Below are positions 1 through 8,439 of a stretch of DNA of 64,000 bases, one piece after another. Source of the DNA: Hyphomicrobiales bacterium. GTDB lineage: Bacteria; Pseudomonadota; Alphaproteobacteria; Rhizobiales; Beijerinckiaceae. Every line of letters starts with the position of its first letter. Position 1 is the stretch's first letter. The notes beneath the pieces are model-generated. The model saw only the letters and a program-made list of their open reading frames with translations. It did not search any database and was not told the origin of the DNA. The stretch lies in the NCBI GenBank assembly GCA_028290285.1, contig JAQGKD010000113.1, forward strand, positions 93,378-157,377, written 5' to 3'. The position numbers and the translations under genes were made by a program.

Positions 1-115
1 CGTAGGGGCCAAGTCGCGGGAGGCGGAACCAAGCCAGCGCGCCGGAGATGAGAAGCAGGACGGCGCCGATGACGAAGACCCAGTCGACAAAGGCCGCGAG
101 CACCAGGAGCAGCAT
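1..115 (-). CDS. Small membrane protein of the lysis module, 3' part missing
   Basis: The frame opens with ATG at 115, just after the stop of the endolysin gene (119..121), and runs off the window edge. The 38 visible residues are strongly hydrophobic, beginning MLLLVLAAFVDWVFVIG, and form one or two membrane segments. Position after holin and endolysin genes fits a phage lysis or spanin-like accessory protein, but that role is inferred from context only. Confidence 0.5.
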   Translation of the reverse strand, partial: MLLLVLAAFVDWVFVIGAVLLLISGALAWFRLPRLGPY

Positions 116-118
116 CTG

Positions 119-568
119 TCATCCTTCCATGCAAAGTTGGCGTTCTTGCTTGCGACGGCGCACTAGGCCCGGGAGCGTGATGCCGCCGGCCGTCGTCCAT
201 TTCAGCAGCTCGTCGCAGGCCGCGGCGTCACGCTCGTTCAGCCGACGGGCAAAAGTGGACTTGCAGAAGGCGCCGACGCCTACGTTGTAGGAGAAGCTGA
301 CCACGGCGGCGCGGCGTGTATCTGAGAGCGGGACACGCAGGCAGGCGTTCACACCCTCGTTGAACTCCTCGAGGCGGACGCCGAGCATGGCCTGGCATTC
401 GCCCGTCGTATGTCGATCGCCCATCCGAACGTTCCTCGTCTCGCCGAAGCAGACGGTTGGGATACCGACGGGATCGCGATATGCGACGGTTCGAAGCCCC
501 TCGAACCCTCCCACGCACGCAATGCACAGCGCCGCCCATCCGGCAGCTTTTTTCTTGGTGGTCATCAC
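119..568 (-). CDS. Phage endolysin, GH24 lysozyme
   Basis: A 149-residue muramidase that cleaves peptidoglycan at lysis. The T4-type catalytic triad is visible as Glu23-x8-Asp32-x5-Thr38 (FEGLRTVAYRDPVGIPT), followed by the family block ending SFSYNVGVGAFCKST. The N-terminus (residues 8-20) is a short, weakly hydrophobic segment after three lysines. It could be a signal-arrest-release anchor, which would let the enzyme leave the cell by Sec without a classical holin. The start overlaps the stop of the upstream holin-like gene (565..567), which suggests translational coupling. Length and motif order are normal for the family. Confidence 0.9.
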   Translation of the reverse strand: MMTTKKKAAGWAALCIACVGGFEGLRTVAYRDPVGIPTVCFGETRNVRMGDRHTTGECQAMLGVRLEEFNEGVNACLRVPLSDTRRAAVVSFSYNVGVGAFCKSTFARRLNERDAAACDELLKWTTAGGITLPGLVRRRKQERQLCMEG

Positions 569-783
569 TCGTCAGTCCCAGGTTGCTTCAGAATGCGAGC
601 GCCGACGATGGCCATCGACATGACGACAGAGAGCGCGGCGAAGATCGGTGCTGGCAGGACGTCCTGAAAGGCTGGCCAGGCAGCGTAGAGCCCGCACACT
701 GCGCCCCAGAACAGAGCGACCCGGATGCTCCAAAGGCGCCAGAACATCCCCCGGAATTCGGGGATGAGTTTAAAACCGAACAT
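565..783 (-). CDS. Holin-like phage membrane protein (DUF7940-type)
   Basis: A 72-residue protein with two predicted membrane helices after a short amphipathic N-terminus (start MFGFKLIPEFRGMFWRLWSIR). This arrangement resembles DUF7940 phage holins. I chose ATG 783 because the family starts just before the LIPE motif; the longer frame adds 33 basic residues that do not resemble the family. It lies directly upstream of the endolysin and overlaps it by four bases. It is separated from the tail genes by an intrinsic terminator at 804..830. Holin function is inferred from topology and position. Confidence 0.65.
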   Translation of the reverse strand: MFGFKLIPEFRGMFWRLWSIRVALFWGAVCGLYAAWPAFQDVLPAPIFAALSVVMSMAIVGARILKQPGTDE

Positions 784-803
784 TGCGGACACCCTTCGGG
801 CAT

Positions 804-830
804 AAAAAAAGGCCCGCGGTGAAGCGGGCC
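804..830 (-). terminator. Intrinsic terminator between tail and lysis genes
   Basis: On the minus strand a perfect 7-bp stem (ggcccgc/gcgggcc, loop of 6) is followed by seven consecutive T residues. It lies between the DUF4376 gene (stop 854) and the holin-like gene (start 783), so it should stop or attenuate late transcription before the lysis genes unless transcripts are antiterminated. Confidence 0.85.
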
Positions 831-853
831 GACTGCAGCTCATGCGGATCAGA

Positions 854-1222
854 TCAGGCGAACGCCTCGTCGACCTGCGCATGCGTGAAAATTGTTGGAG
901 GGCTTGCCGAGATCGCGGCGCAAACCTCGCGCTCTTTGGCGAAGCAGGCCTGGACGTGTCCGGCCACGGCGAGCGCGATAGGCAGCAGCTCGTCTCTCGT
1001 GAGCGAGACGAAACCGGCGGGGCCCTTAAACTGAATTGCGGTGCCCTCCGGCGAGTTCGAGAGGAAGGTCACCGCGCCCGTGATCAGCGCCTGGCTCTCT
1101 CGATCCGTGCTGAGCGCCATGCCATTGGCGAGAACGCCGCCGACCTCCTTGCGCCAGCGCACGTCTGCGGCATAGGCCAGCAGGACTTCTGGCGAGACAC
1201 GTTTGCTAAGCTTTAACAGCAA
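854..1222 (-). CDS. DUF4376 phage tail-associated protein
   Basis: A 122-residue protein matching the DUF4376 pattern found at the distal end of phage tail gene clusters: RWRKEVGGV, then STDRESQALITGA, then a GFVSLTRDEL segment and a VAGHVQACFAKE helix. Its function is unknown; family members are often next to tail-fibre or fibre-assembly genes. The TTG start at 1222 is supported by a perfect Shine-Dalgarno (AGGAGGT) about six bases upstream. It overlaps the end of the preceding gene (stop 1206..1208). A strong terminator follows it. Confidence 0.8.
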   Translation of the reverse strand: MLLKLSKRVSPEVLLAYAADVRWRKEVGGVLANGMALSTDRESQALITGAVTFLSNSPEGTAIQFKGPAGFVSLTRDELLPIALAVAGHVQACFAKEREVCAAISASPPTIFTHAQVDEAFA

Positions 1223-1610
1223 GACTGACCTCCTGTCGCAGATAGGCAGGATGGGAAAAGGCGATGACGTAGTTCCCTGGCGTTTCGAAGGAGATATCGA
1301 GTTCGCTGGTCGTATCCATCACGACTGTCCCGGCGTCGCCGCTGACGATTGTACCTTCTGGAATGCCGGTGAATGTTACCGCCTGCCCCACAGTGGCTGT
1401 GCTGGGTCCAGTCAGGGGGATCGATTGGCGAAGGATAACCGTCGGCCGGTCATCGAAGAGAACGACGCCAATACGATCAGGGGTGAACGTCTCTTCGATC
1501 CGTATCCAGCCCATGCCGCTTGCATCGAGGAAGTCGGTATAGTCCTCGGCTGCGATGGTGACGCATTGCTCAATTTGGAGGGTATTTTTATCGAAAATGA
1601 CGATCATCAT
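1206..1610 (-). CDS. Phage tail-fibre-region protein, unknown function
   Basis: A 134-residue protein without a recognised family. The N-terminal 50 residues (MMIVIFDKNTLQIEQCVTI onward) resemble the opening of tail-fibre proteins. The C-terminal part (about 65-130) looks like a beta-sandwich: threonine- and valine-rich, with IPEGTIVSGDAG and ETPGNYVIAFSHPAY segments that recall an Ig-like or invasin-type fold. It lies between the tail-fibre paralogues and the DUF4376 gene on the late strand, so a role in the tail tip or fibre is likely. Confidence 0.65.
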   Translation of the reverse strand: MMIVIFDKNTLQIEQCVTIAAEDYTDFLDASGMGWIRIEETFTPDRIGVVLFDDRPTVILRQSIPLTGPSTATVGQAVTFTGIPEGTIVSGDAGTVVMDTTSELDISFETPGNYVIAFSHPAYLRQEVSLAVKA

Positions 1611-1616
1611 TCGATC

Positions 1617-2087
1617 CTAGTTATGGAAGATGACGTACGCAACGCTCGAAGGATACGGATAAAGTGTCCCGCTAAAGTACACCCTGCTCAGCAGGATACG
1701 GAACTTGTCATTGAATATTTCTCCGCCGCAGCCAACTTGGCACCCCGTCCCGCTGCCTAGTGACGTTGGCTGGTACATAGGCCCGTACCAATCACTTCCG
1801 AGAAGCGGGTCATTGATCGAGAGGAGGAATTTCGGCACGGTTGCGAAAGTCTTTCCAAACGTGACTTCAAAGACCATCGGGGTTGAATAACCATAGAAGT
1901 TGCTCGCGCTCGAAGCCGCAAAGGATGCGAACGGGACAATCCCAGATTGGAAGATCCCGCCATAACCTCCTGTATTGATATCGAAAAGCAGATTGATATC
2001 AGCAGCGGAATCGACGTCGAACCCCGGCTTGGAAAGCTTCATGCGCGGGGCGCCTGAGTTCCGGTCCAACAAGAGCCGGTTTGTCAT
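1617..2087 (-). CDS. Tail-fibre/receptor-binding paralogue 3
   Basis: A 156-residue protein whose first 45 residues (NRLLLDRNSGAPRMKLSKPG, then an LLFD motif) align by eye with the start of the gene at 2096..2608 and with the C-terminal domain of the fibre at 2610..4037. The end of the protein (SSVAYVIFHN) also resembles the end of that fibre (YYVIYRKQAF). The middle differs strongly between copies. I infer a small tail-tip or receptor-binding subunit, one of three tandem paralogues; no named family was recognised. Confidence 0.65.
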   Translation of the reverse strand: MTNRLLLDRNSGAPRMKLSKPGFDVDSAADINLLFDINTGGYGGIFQSGIVPFASFAASSASNFYGYSTPMVFEVTFGKTFATVPKFLLSINDPLLGSDWYGPMYQPTSLGSGTGCQVGCGGEIFNDKFRILLSRVYFSGTLYPYPSSVAYVIFHN

Positions 2088-2095
2088 CTTCGATC

Positions 2096-2608
2096 CTAAA
2101 AGAGCGGGTTACGAAAGACAGAAATGTTGGATGGGTTAGCCTTCGTGAGGAACATGCGATCAGTGGCAACATCATAATACCATGACCCATTATTCTGATA
2201 AGAGTTAAACGTCCCGTTGGCGTTATAATAGTGCGAGTATTCACCATCATTCGGCTTGCCTGTCGCGAGGCGCGACCGGAGGGCTGCGGTATCCGCGTAC
2301 ACAAACCGCAGGAGGCTATCCACTTGGCAGGTATATTGCGGAACGAAACCGAGGCTATGATTGAAGATAAAGTCCCACTGGTAGAGATCCCAATAACTTC
2401 CATCGGATGCAGTTTGCCGGAAAAGGAACGCACCGCGGGTAAAGCTGCCGACTGTGAGCCTGGCAAACGGGCGAGAGTTGTATTTGGACGGATCAAAAAG
2501 AAAGTGGTCCGTGTTTGAATCTATCCGCGCGTCATATCCGGGCTTGCTGATCCACATGCCGGGCGTTGCGGTGTCCGGGTGTTTCCCGATGATGATACGG
2601 TCGGCCAT
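2096..2608 (-). CDS. Tail-fibre/receptor-binding paralogue 2
   Basis: A 170-residue protein opening MADRIIIGKHPDTATPGMWI, then SKPGYDAR and an FLFD motif. These elements recur in the neighbouring gene at 1617..2087 and in the C-terminal domain of the fibre upstream (RILIGK, RISQTGYNA, LLFN). A later LGFVPQ corresponds to LGYVPF in the fibre. The rest is rich in Tyr, Asn and Ser, as usual for carbohydrate-contacting fibre tips. It starts two bases after the upstream stop. A receptor-binding role is inferred. Confidence 0.65.
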   Translation of the reverse strand: MADRIIIGKHPDTATPGMWISKPGYDARIDSNTDHFLFDPSKYNSRPFARLTVGSFTRGAFLFRQTASDGSYWDLYQWDFIFNHSLGFVPQYTCQVDSLLRFVYADTAALRSRLATGKPNDGEYSHYYNANGTFNSYQNNGSWYYDVATDRMFLTKANPSNISVFRNPLF

Positions 2609-2609
2609 C

Positions 2610-4037
2610 TTAGAACGCCTGTTTCCGGTAGATCACATAGTAGATCGTCCACGTCCGTGGTGCGCCCTGTGAGTTATTCCCAGACAGGTTGCGGACCCAG
2701 CTTTGCGCGCGGACCTGCGTCGATGAGATGTTAAGGCGCAGGAAGGCCGTACTATCCCCGGAGAAGTAAGGCCCCCAATAGAGAAGCGCCTGACCGCCCG
2801 ATTGCATTGTCTTTCGGTCATAGTATCCACCGGCAGGCCAGATATCGCTTCCGGCCGGTAGAGCGTCCCCATTGCCCTGCGCGTAGAACTCGACGAATGG
2901 CACGTATCCGAGCGTCGGATAAGACACGAGTTGGTTGACCTCAGTCCCTTGCTGCGCGGTCGTGCGGTGGACGAAAGACCCGACCTGATGAATGGGCATG
3001 ATCTCACCCCAGTCCGAATTGAACAGGAGCTTTTCCTGATCAACGGGGTTCGACGCCGCATTGTAGCCGGTCTGTGAAATGCGGATGCCATAGTTTGCAC
3101 CCGGTATCTTGCCGATGAGGATTCGACAGGGACCGGGGAGCGGAGGTGGCGCTTTCCCGCTGACTGTCGCGTGTCCAGATCCGGTGCCAACGCCTGCTGT
3201 CGCTGTCGGGCTATCGGCGCTCGCATGGCCTGCTGATGCGCCAGCACCTGACGCGATAGGGCGCGCTGTCGCAGTCGCCGTTGCTATCCCCGCTGCGTAA
3301 CCATTGCCGGAACCGGGCGGGAGCGCAATGGCCTGGCCCATAGCTGATGCCGTGGCGGCGCCCGCGGAAACCCCTACGGCGAATTTAAGGGACTGCCCAG
3401 AGGCTACCGCAGCGCCGCTGCCGGATGATGCGCCAGTACCCGTTGTGTATGTGACCGGCGTGTAGGTGATGATGATAAGGCCGGATGAGCCGGAGCGCAG
3501 ACAGCCCGCGCCGCCGCCATAGGAGCCGCCCGCTCCACCATTACCACCGCCACCGCCGCACCCGTACGCACCCCATTGCGTCCCAGACCCGCCTGGGCTG
3601 CCTTCCGCCGCGCCCGTACCGCCGAAGCCCGCATCGCCCGCACCGCCCGAGGTACTGACCCCGCTGAAGCCATTGCCGTGCGGGCCGGCTGCGCCACCGC
3701 CCCCCTTGGCCGCGTTGCCGCCGGAGTATATGAGCGAGCCGATACCAGACGCCGCCGCGCCGCCTGTGCTGGTGGCGGTTCCTTTCGCGCCGCAGAGGGA
3801 GGCGGCGAAAGTCGAGGCTCCGAACCATGTATCGGAACCGCCTGTTCCGACCAAATAGGAGAGCGTGGAGCCTGGGGTGACAGCCAGGTTAACTTCTTGC
3901 GAGTAGGCACCGCCACCGGTGCCTGTTGCATTGCTGGAGGATGCGGCAGTTGAGCCAATCGCCTCAACCTTGTCGATCTTGGAGCAGTCCGAAGGAACCG
4001 TCCAGGAGGCGCCGCTGGTTAGTACAATCTGCGTCAT
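2610..4037 (-). CDS. Phage tail fibre with glycine-rich and Ala/Gly/Ser-rich regions
   Basis: A 475-residue fibre-like protein in three parts. Residues 1-195 are a glycine-rich domain (VEAIGSTAASSS, GGGAYSQE and repeated GGGGAAG/GGGGGNGG), the type seen at phage fibre tips that contact receptors. Residues 196-300 are a low-complexity Ala/Thr/Gly/Ser stretch. Residues 300-475 are the RILIGK...RISQTGYNA...LLFN domain that recurs as separate proteins in the next two genes. Its start codon abuts the stop of the J-like gene (4038..4040), which places it just distal to the tail-tip protein as expected. Confidence 0.75.
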   Translation of the reverse strand: MTQIVLTSGASWTVPSDCSKIDKVEAIGSTAASSSNATGTGGGAYSQEVNLAVTPGSTLSYLVGTGGSDTWFGASTFAASLCGAKGTATSTGGAAASGIGSLIYSGGNAAKGGGGAAGPHGNGFSGVSTSGGAGDAGFGGTGAAEGSPGGSGTQWGAYGCGGGGGNGGAGGSYGGGAGCLRSGSSGLIIITYTPVTYTTGTGASSGSGAAVASGQSLKFAVGVSAGAATASAMGQAIALPPGSGNGYAAGIATATATARPIASGAGASAGHASADSPTATAGVGTGSGHATVSGKAPPPLPGPCRILIGKIPGANYGIRISQTGYNAASNPVDQEKLLFNSDWGEIMPIHQVGSFVHRTTAQQGTEVNQLVSYPTLGYVPFVEFYAQGNGDALPAGSDIWPAGGYYDRKTMQSGGQALLYWGPYFSGDSTAFLRLNISSTQVRAQSWVRNLSGNNSQGAPRTWTIYYVIYRKQAF

Positions 4038-7000
4038 TTAGTCAGCAACGCGCAGGTAGCCGCCATCAAGGCTGATCTCGAATTTTCCATCCGAGCTTTT
4101 GACCGTGCCCGCCGTGATCGTCCCGACATTGGATGAGATGGCAGAAAGGACTGTCACGTCTATGGCCGCGGCCTTGATAGCCCCTGCCTGGATCATGCCT
4201 GCAGTGATCGAATTGGCTGCAATCTCAGCGACTGCTGCTGGCGTCCATGCGCCACTGACGTATTTATAGAGCTGATTGTCGGCGGTGTTGTAGACGAGAA
4301 TAACGCCTGTGTACCCAGTGGGATTTGGGAGCCCGGCGACGATGCCGACTGCGGTTAGCGACGAGGCAAAACTAAGCGCGTCGATTGTACCCGGTGAAAC
4401 GCCGATCCCGAGCGCATCCGTGGTCAGGATAAGCCCCGGCGTCGTCACCAGAACCTGAGTCCACGGGCCATTGTTGCCCGCGGCAGTCACCCCGCGGATT
4501 TGCAGCAGCAGGTCACGATCTCCAAAACCCGCGACCTGAAACGCAGAATCATAGCCTGCGGGATAAATCGTGGACCACGTTTCCCCATTATCCAGCGAGA
4601 CTTGCGCCGTATAGGTCTGGGCCGAAGGGTCAGGTTGCCATGCCGCCGAAAGGGTTAGGGTCAAACCGGATTGCGTCAGGCTGGCAAAGAGGCCGACGAT
4701 CATGCCAGGCACAGCCGGCAGGGTCAGGGTGGGCGCATCGGGCAGCGGTGGGACCGAAGAATCATCGATCTCGTAGACTTCTGGCGCATCGTTGACGAGA
4801 TCAAGCGAGAACCGCCCCTCGCCGCCATTTGATAGGCGCGTGACCAGACCGAGGAATTCTCGCGGCTGACCGATGGAGAAGGCCGCGCTAGGCATCTCCG
4901 ACACGTCCGAGCGGCCCAGCACGTCGGAGAGCAGCATGCCCTGCTGCGCCTCGACGGTCGCGAGATCGGTGGCGGACAGAATGGCGATGTCGGCGGTGGC
5001 GCCCTGCGTGACAAGCACAGGGCCAAACGATGCGCCATTGGCCGCCTTCAACCGCACGTAATGATTGCCGGTCCCCCAGGTCGCCGGCGCGTGGAAGGTG
5101 AGGCTCCTCGCGGTGAGGTTGTAGGCGTCGACCCGGAACGACTGGCCCCATGTGCCCGGCATCTCGGTTTGCACCGCCACCAGGTCGCCCCGGCGCAGCA
5201 GCTTGCCCTCGGCTTCGATATCGAGCGAAAGGACGACGCGCCGGTAACGGTTCACCGCGGCGAGGTACCGAGCGATGAGGGTCGCCTGTCTTCGATTCGT
5301 CACGCCCTCGATCTGCACGCGAGCGGGATGAATCAGATCCGCGAGGCTCGCGGCCGAGGCCACGTCGGCCCGGCTCCATAGCTCCTCCTCGAGGTACTCG
5401 ACAATGGTCCCGTCGCTCGTCTGATCGTCCTGCAGCGTGTAGACGATGCTCGGTGAACCACGGATGATCTCGAAATCTGTCAGAAGAATGCGCGGCAGCA
5501 AACGCGGCTCGTCGCGGATCATCGAGAAGCGATCCCAGACATAGACCGGCTGGGCGAGCATGGAGCGCAGGATCGTCGTCAGGGCGTCCAGGACGGTCGC
5601 TTCGGCGACGAAGCGATGATTGAACGTATCGCCGCGCGCGTCGGCGTCAGCGGCCTTGGCGGCCATCGTGGGAAGGTCGATGTTGTCGCGAGACTGGTTG
5701 CCGCCGTAGTCGGGGTGGTGCCACATGTCGACGGCGGCCCAGACGGGGTTCTGCGTCGCCTGCAGATCCCACGCGGTGCCGGTCCAGACCGGGATCTTCC
5801 GGGTGGCGATGACGTAGATCTGCTGCGAGTTGTATTGCGAGAGCTGCTTGTCAGCAACGATCTCGATGGCGAGCTGCGTCACCTTCGGACGTGAGTTGCC
5901 TCCCTGCAGGTAGAGACGCGCGCCGCCCCAAACCACCGAGTTCGTGCCGTTCGAGGTGATAACGGCATCGGTCCGGCCGACCCGGATCTGTACGCGCCCG
6001 GCGTTCGGCAGAGAGAACTTCTCGGTCTTGCGAACGGCGACCTTCGTTTCCATGGTGTAGGTCTGAGAAAAGGCCGTGATCCAGAGCGCGCCGGTGCCGC
6101 CGATCGGCACGCCGGTGTCGGAGATCATGCGGTACTGCGCGATGACGGTCGTGGAGGCCGGGCGCGTGTTTGTCCCCTCCATCGTGAAGCTGCCACCGGG
6201 CCAGAGCAGATCGATCGCGACCTCTTGGCCGACCGACGCCGGCGGATTGACGATGAACGGGCCGACGTACTGCGTTCCTCCGCTGGGCGTTGGCAGCTCC
6301 TGCCCCGTCACGTCGGGGGAGACGGCGACGTTCGTCGGGAACAACGTGACCGGCTCGCCCGGGCCCGCGACCTGGTACTTGAACGTCGGAAAGTCCGGGA
6401 GCGTGCCGTCGGCCGCCGTCCAGACGGGCGTCCCGCTAATCCCTATTTCCTCGATCGAGAACTCGCCAGCGCCGAGGCAATAGAGACCGTGGAAGGTCTG
6501 ATCCTGCCCGGAGTAGTCAGCCCAAGGCGGCGAGGCGAAGTCGGGATTGAACTTCAGCCGTCCATAATGAACCGGGATTGGCTGCTGCGGGCGGGCCTTG
6601 TTGCCACTCAGCGAAATGGAAAGCGGATCGTCGCCATCCTTGCTCTTGGCGCCCGACTTCGGCGCCAGGAAGTGACTGATGAGGAACGAGCCGCCCGCGA
6701 TGATGAGGGCGGATGTAACGGCCAAAGCAGTCGCGCCGAACCCGGCAGAGGCAAGGAAGCCGCCTGGCCCCGCCACGAGAGTGGCAAGCGTGATGACTGC
6801 AATGGTCGCGAGAAGCGCGCCGACTGACCTTGAGCCCCCACCGCCGCCATCCAGTGGCTGCGACAGAAAGACGATCTGATCGCTAGGCTTGATGCGCAGC
6901 GACCAATCCTTACGGAGGACCGGGCGCATGTCGCCGGCCACGATCCGTGCACACACGATCGGCAGGCCACGCGCTTGCCAACCGGAGCGCTTCACGAAAT

Positions 7001-7115
7001 TCGAGATGGTTTCGCCCCGCCGAGCCCGCATGCGCTCCGCCGGCTCAAGGCGCGGGAGGACCGTCAAGGTGATCTCGGCGGGGCTTCTCCGCTTGGCGTT
7101 CGTGGCACGTGTCAT
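4038..7115 (-). CDS. Tail-tip host-specificity protein (lambda gpJ-like)
   Basis: A 1025-residue protein at the J position, after the NlpC/P60 gene. Residues 25-95 resemble the N-terminal domain of J-type proteins (a GETISNFVKRSGW helix region and a region ending LSQPLDGGGGG). Two hydrophobic segments follow at about 98-165 (LLATIAVITLATLVAGPGG; SALIIAGGSFLISHFLAP). The central region carries tail-hub type beta domains, then a fibronectin-III-like stretch (residues 800-880), then a C-terminal segment ending DGKFEISLDGGYLRVAD. The protein forms the tail-tip hub and reaches the host surface. Its start overlaps the end of the NlpC/P60 gene (stop 7112). Confidence 0.9.
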   Translation of the reverse strand: MTRATNAKRRSPAEITLTVLPRLEPAERMRARRGETISNFVKRSGWQARGLPIVCARIVAGDMRPVLRKDWSLRIKPSDQIVFLSQPLDGGGGGSRSVGALLATIAVITLATLVAGPGGFLASAGFGATALAVTSALIIAGGSFLISHFLAPKSGAKSKDGDDPLSISLSGNKARPQQPIPVHYGRLKFNPDFASPPWADYSGQDQTFHGLYCLGAGEFSIEEIGISGTPVWTAADGTLPDFPTFKYQVAGPGEPVTLFPTNVAVSPDVTGQELPTPSGGTQYVGPFIVNPPASVGQEVAIDLLWPGGSFTMEGTNTRPASTTVIAQYRMISDTGVPIGGTGALWITAFSQTYTMETKVAVRKTEKFSLPNAGRVQIRVGRTDAVITSNGTNSVVWGGARLYLQGGNSRPKVTQLAIEIVADKQLSQYNSQQIYVIATRKIPVWTGTAWDLQATQNPVWAAVDMWHHPDYGGNQSRDNIDLPTMAAKAADADARGDTFNHRFVAEATVLDALTTILRSMLAQPVYVWDRFSMIRDEPRLLPRILLTDFEIIRGSPSIVYTLQDDQTSDGTIVEYLEEELWSRADVASAASLADLIHPARVQIEGVTNRRQATLIARYLAAVNRYRRVVLSLDIEAEGKLLRRGDLVAVQTEMPGTWGQSFRVDAYNLTARSLTFHAPATWGTGNHYVRLKAANGASFGPVLVTQGATADIAILSATDLATVEAQQGMLLSDVLGRSDVSEMPSAAFSIGQPREFLGLVTRLSNGGEGRFSLDLVNDAPEVYEIDDSSVPPLPDAPTLTLPAVPGMIVGLFASLTQSGLTLTLSAAWQPDPSAQTYTAQVSLDNGETWSTIYPAGYDSAFQVAGFGDRDLLLQIRGVTAAGNNGPWTQVLVTTPGLILTTDALGIGVSPGTIDALSFASSLTAVGIVAGLPNPTGYTGVILVYNTADNQLYKYVSGAWTPAAVAEIAANSITAGMIQAGAIKAAAIDVTVLSAISSNVGTITAGTVKSSDGKFEISLDGGYLRVAD

Positions 7116-7468
7116 GTCGAGAGATACATCCTGATCCGGCCGAGGCCGCGAAAGCGGAGCGAATGAAGATCATCGAAGACGACGCCGGTCGCGGACATGG
7201 CGTGCAGCACGCCGCCAGCGATCCAGACGCCTATGTGTTTGTCACCGACGCCCATCAAAACCACAGCGCCGTCGCACGGCATGACGGCCTTCCGCCAGGC
7301 ACCGCGCGCGACGGGCGCGCTGCGGCTCTCGGGAAGCGAGACGTTGAACAAAGAGCGGAGTACGTGGCGGCCGAGGCCGTAGCAGTCGAACGCGTCCGGA
7401 CCTTCCGCACCAGCGAGATAGGGCTTGCCGATGAGGCTGCGAAGGAAGGCGCGCCGATCAACCGGCAA
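7112..7468 (-). CDS. NlpC/P60-type tail peptidase
   Basis: A 118-residue cysteine peptidase of the tail tip, comparable to lambda gpK and RcGTA gp14, that degrades peptidoglycan during DNA entry. The nucleophile lies in GPDAFDCYGLGR, and the catalytic His in DKHIGVWIAGGVLHA. An upstream ATG at 7630 would add 54 arginine- and serine-rich residues that are the shadow of the DUF1833 gene. The TTG at 7468 gives a start (PVDRRAFLRSLIGKPYLAG) that fits the family and a short overlap with the preceding gene (stop 7458). Confidence 0.85.
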   Translation of the reverse strand: MPVDRRAFLRSLIGKPYLAGAEGPDAFDCYGLGRHVLRSLFNVSLPESRSAPVARGAWRKAVMPCDGAVVLMGVGDKHIGVWIAGGVLHAMSATGVVFDDLHSLRFRGLGRIRMYLST

Positions 7469-8009
7469 TGTCGAGGCCCGGATAGTTCTGCAGGTCGTAG
7501 ACCAGCCGCATCGCGCGCAGGTTCGCCAGATCGGCCGGAGACGCCGACCCCTCGACGTAGGACTCGGTGACGGTGACCGAACGCAGCGGGAAGCTGATCG
7601 GGGTGATGCCCGCGATCTTGGTGCCGGCAACGGTGTCGAACAGGTACACCCGGAAGATGATCGTCAGCGGCGCCTGGATCTGCACCGCCGATTCCAGATA
7701 AGGCACGATCTCGCGCCCGATATTGTCGATGCGGATGATCAGTTCGGGCACCTGGCCTTCCTGAATTTCCGGCCACGGGATTTCAAAGGAGATTGCCGTA
7801 AAGGTGACAGCATCGCCGGGATTTAGCGGCGCGTTACCCTCCAGCGTCAGGACGTGATCCTGCGTATCGCGAACGGCGCGGATCGAGATCGGATTACCGA
7901 GTTCGTCGATGATCGCGGGATGCAGCAGTTCAAGCGTGTAGAGTTCGACGATGTTTGCCGGTACGGAAGCCTGTGCTTCGGCCCACGCCTCAGTCCATTC
8001 GTTCGCCAT
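7458..8009 (-). CDS. DUF1833 tail protein
   Basis: A 183-residue protein of the DUF1833 family, found between the tape measure and NlpC/P60 genes in many siphophages and thought to be a distal tail component. Typical blocks are the VELYTLELLHPAI start, the VTFTAISFEIPWPEIQEGQVPEL region and the VTESYVEGSASPADLANLRA segment near the C-terminus. Its start overlaps the stop of the upstream gene at 8009, and it is likely cotranscribed with it. Confidence 0.85.
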   Translation of the reverse strand: MANEWTEAWAEAQASVPANIVELYTLELLHPAIIDELGNPISIRAVRDTQDHVLTLEGNAPLNPGDAVTFTAISFEIPWPEIQEGQVPELIIRIDNIGREIVPYLESAVQIQAPLTIIFRVYLFDTVAGTKIAGITPISFPLRSVTVTESYVEGSASPADLANLRAMRLVYDLQNYPGLDIAG

Positions 8010-8377
8010 TACAAGGCCTCGACAAGCAGGGAAACGCCGACCTTGTTCAGCCCGCCGCCGAGGACCTCGTAGGATGGCGGATCGGTGAACTGCACGGTAC
8101 GCGTTACCGATGCCCCGGCAAACAGAACCGGCATCGTGAAGCGAGCGGCACCATCGCCCAGCGTCGTCTCGTGAAACGCCTTGAAGGTCGCGACCTGAGC
8201 GTTACTCATGCGCAAGGCGAAGGACATGTGCGCGATCCGGAGCGAATACTTCCGGCGCGCGCGCGTCGTGCCCGAGTTCATCTCCGAGCGGACCGGAGCA
8301 TCGGCCGTCTGCGGAACCTGCACGGAGCCGAGCATCGGACATGACGGCAAGCCGGTAGGCCAAACGGGGATGGTCAT
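8009..8377 (-). CDS. Phage minor tail protein, function unknown
   Basis: A 122-residue protein beginning MTIPVWPTGLPSCPMLGSVQ. The remaining sequence (RARRKYSLRIAHMSFALRM, then a GDGAARFTMPVLF block) resembles small tail proteins encoded just before DUF1833 genes in GTA-like and lambda-like phages. Position suggests a distal-tail or tail-tip component; I recognise the position and style better than a named family. The opposite-strand moron at 8440 begins just beyond its start codon. Confidence 0.7.
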   Translation of the reverse strand: MTIPVWPTGLPSCPMLGSVQVPQTADAPVRSEMNSGTTRARRKYSLRIAHMSFALRMSNAQVATFKAFHETTLGDGAARFTMPVLFAGASVTRTVQFTDPPSYEVLGGGLNKVGVSLLVEAL

Positions 8378-8439
8378 TGATGGCGCCCCAAGCTACGCTG
8401 GTGAGGTGCGCCCATCCCCTCCAAACCGGACAACTTGCA

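Noticed and set aside
1617..4037. Diversity-generating retroelement in the tail-fibre region
   Set aside because: The tandem fibre domains diverge, but no reverse transcriptase or template repeat is present, so simple duplication explains the pattern.
7468..7630. Longer NlpC/P60 protein starting at ATG 7630
   Set aside because: The added 54 residues are Ser/Arg-rich and overlap the DUF1833 coding region in another phase. The TTG start at 7468 matches the family's usual start.
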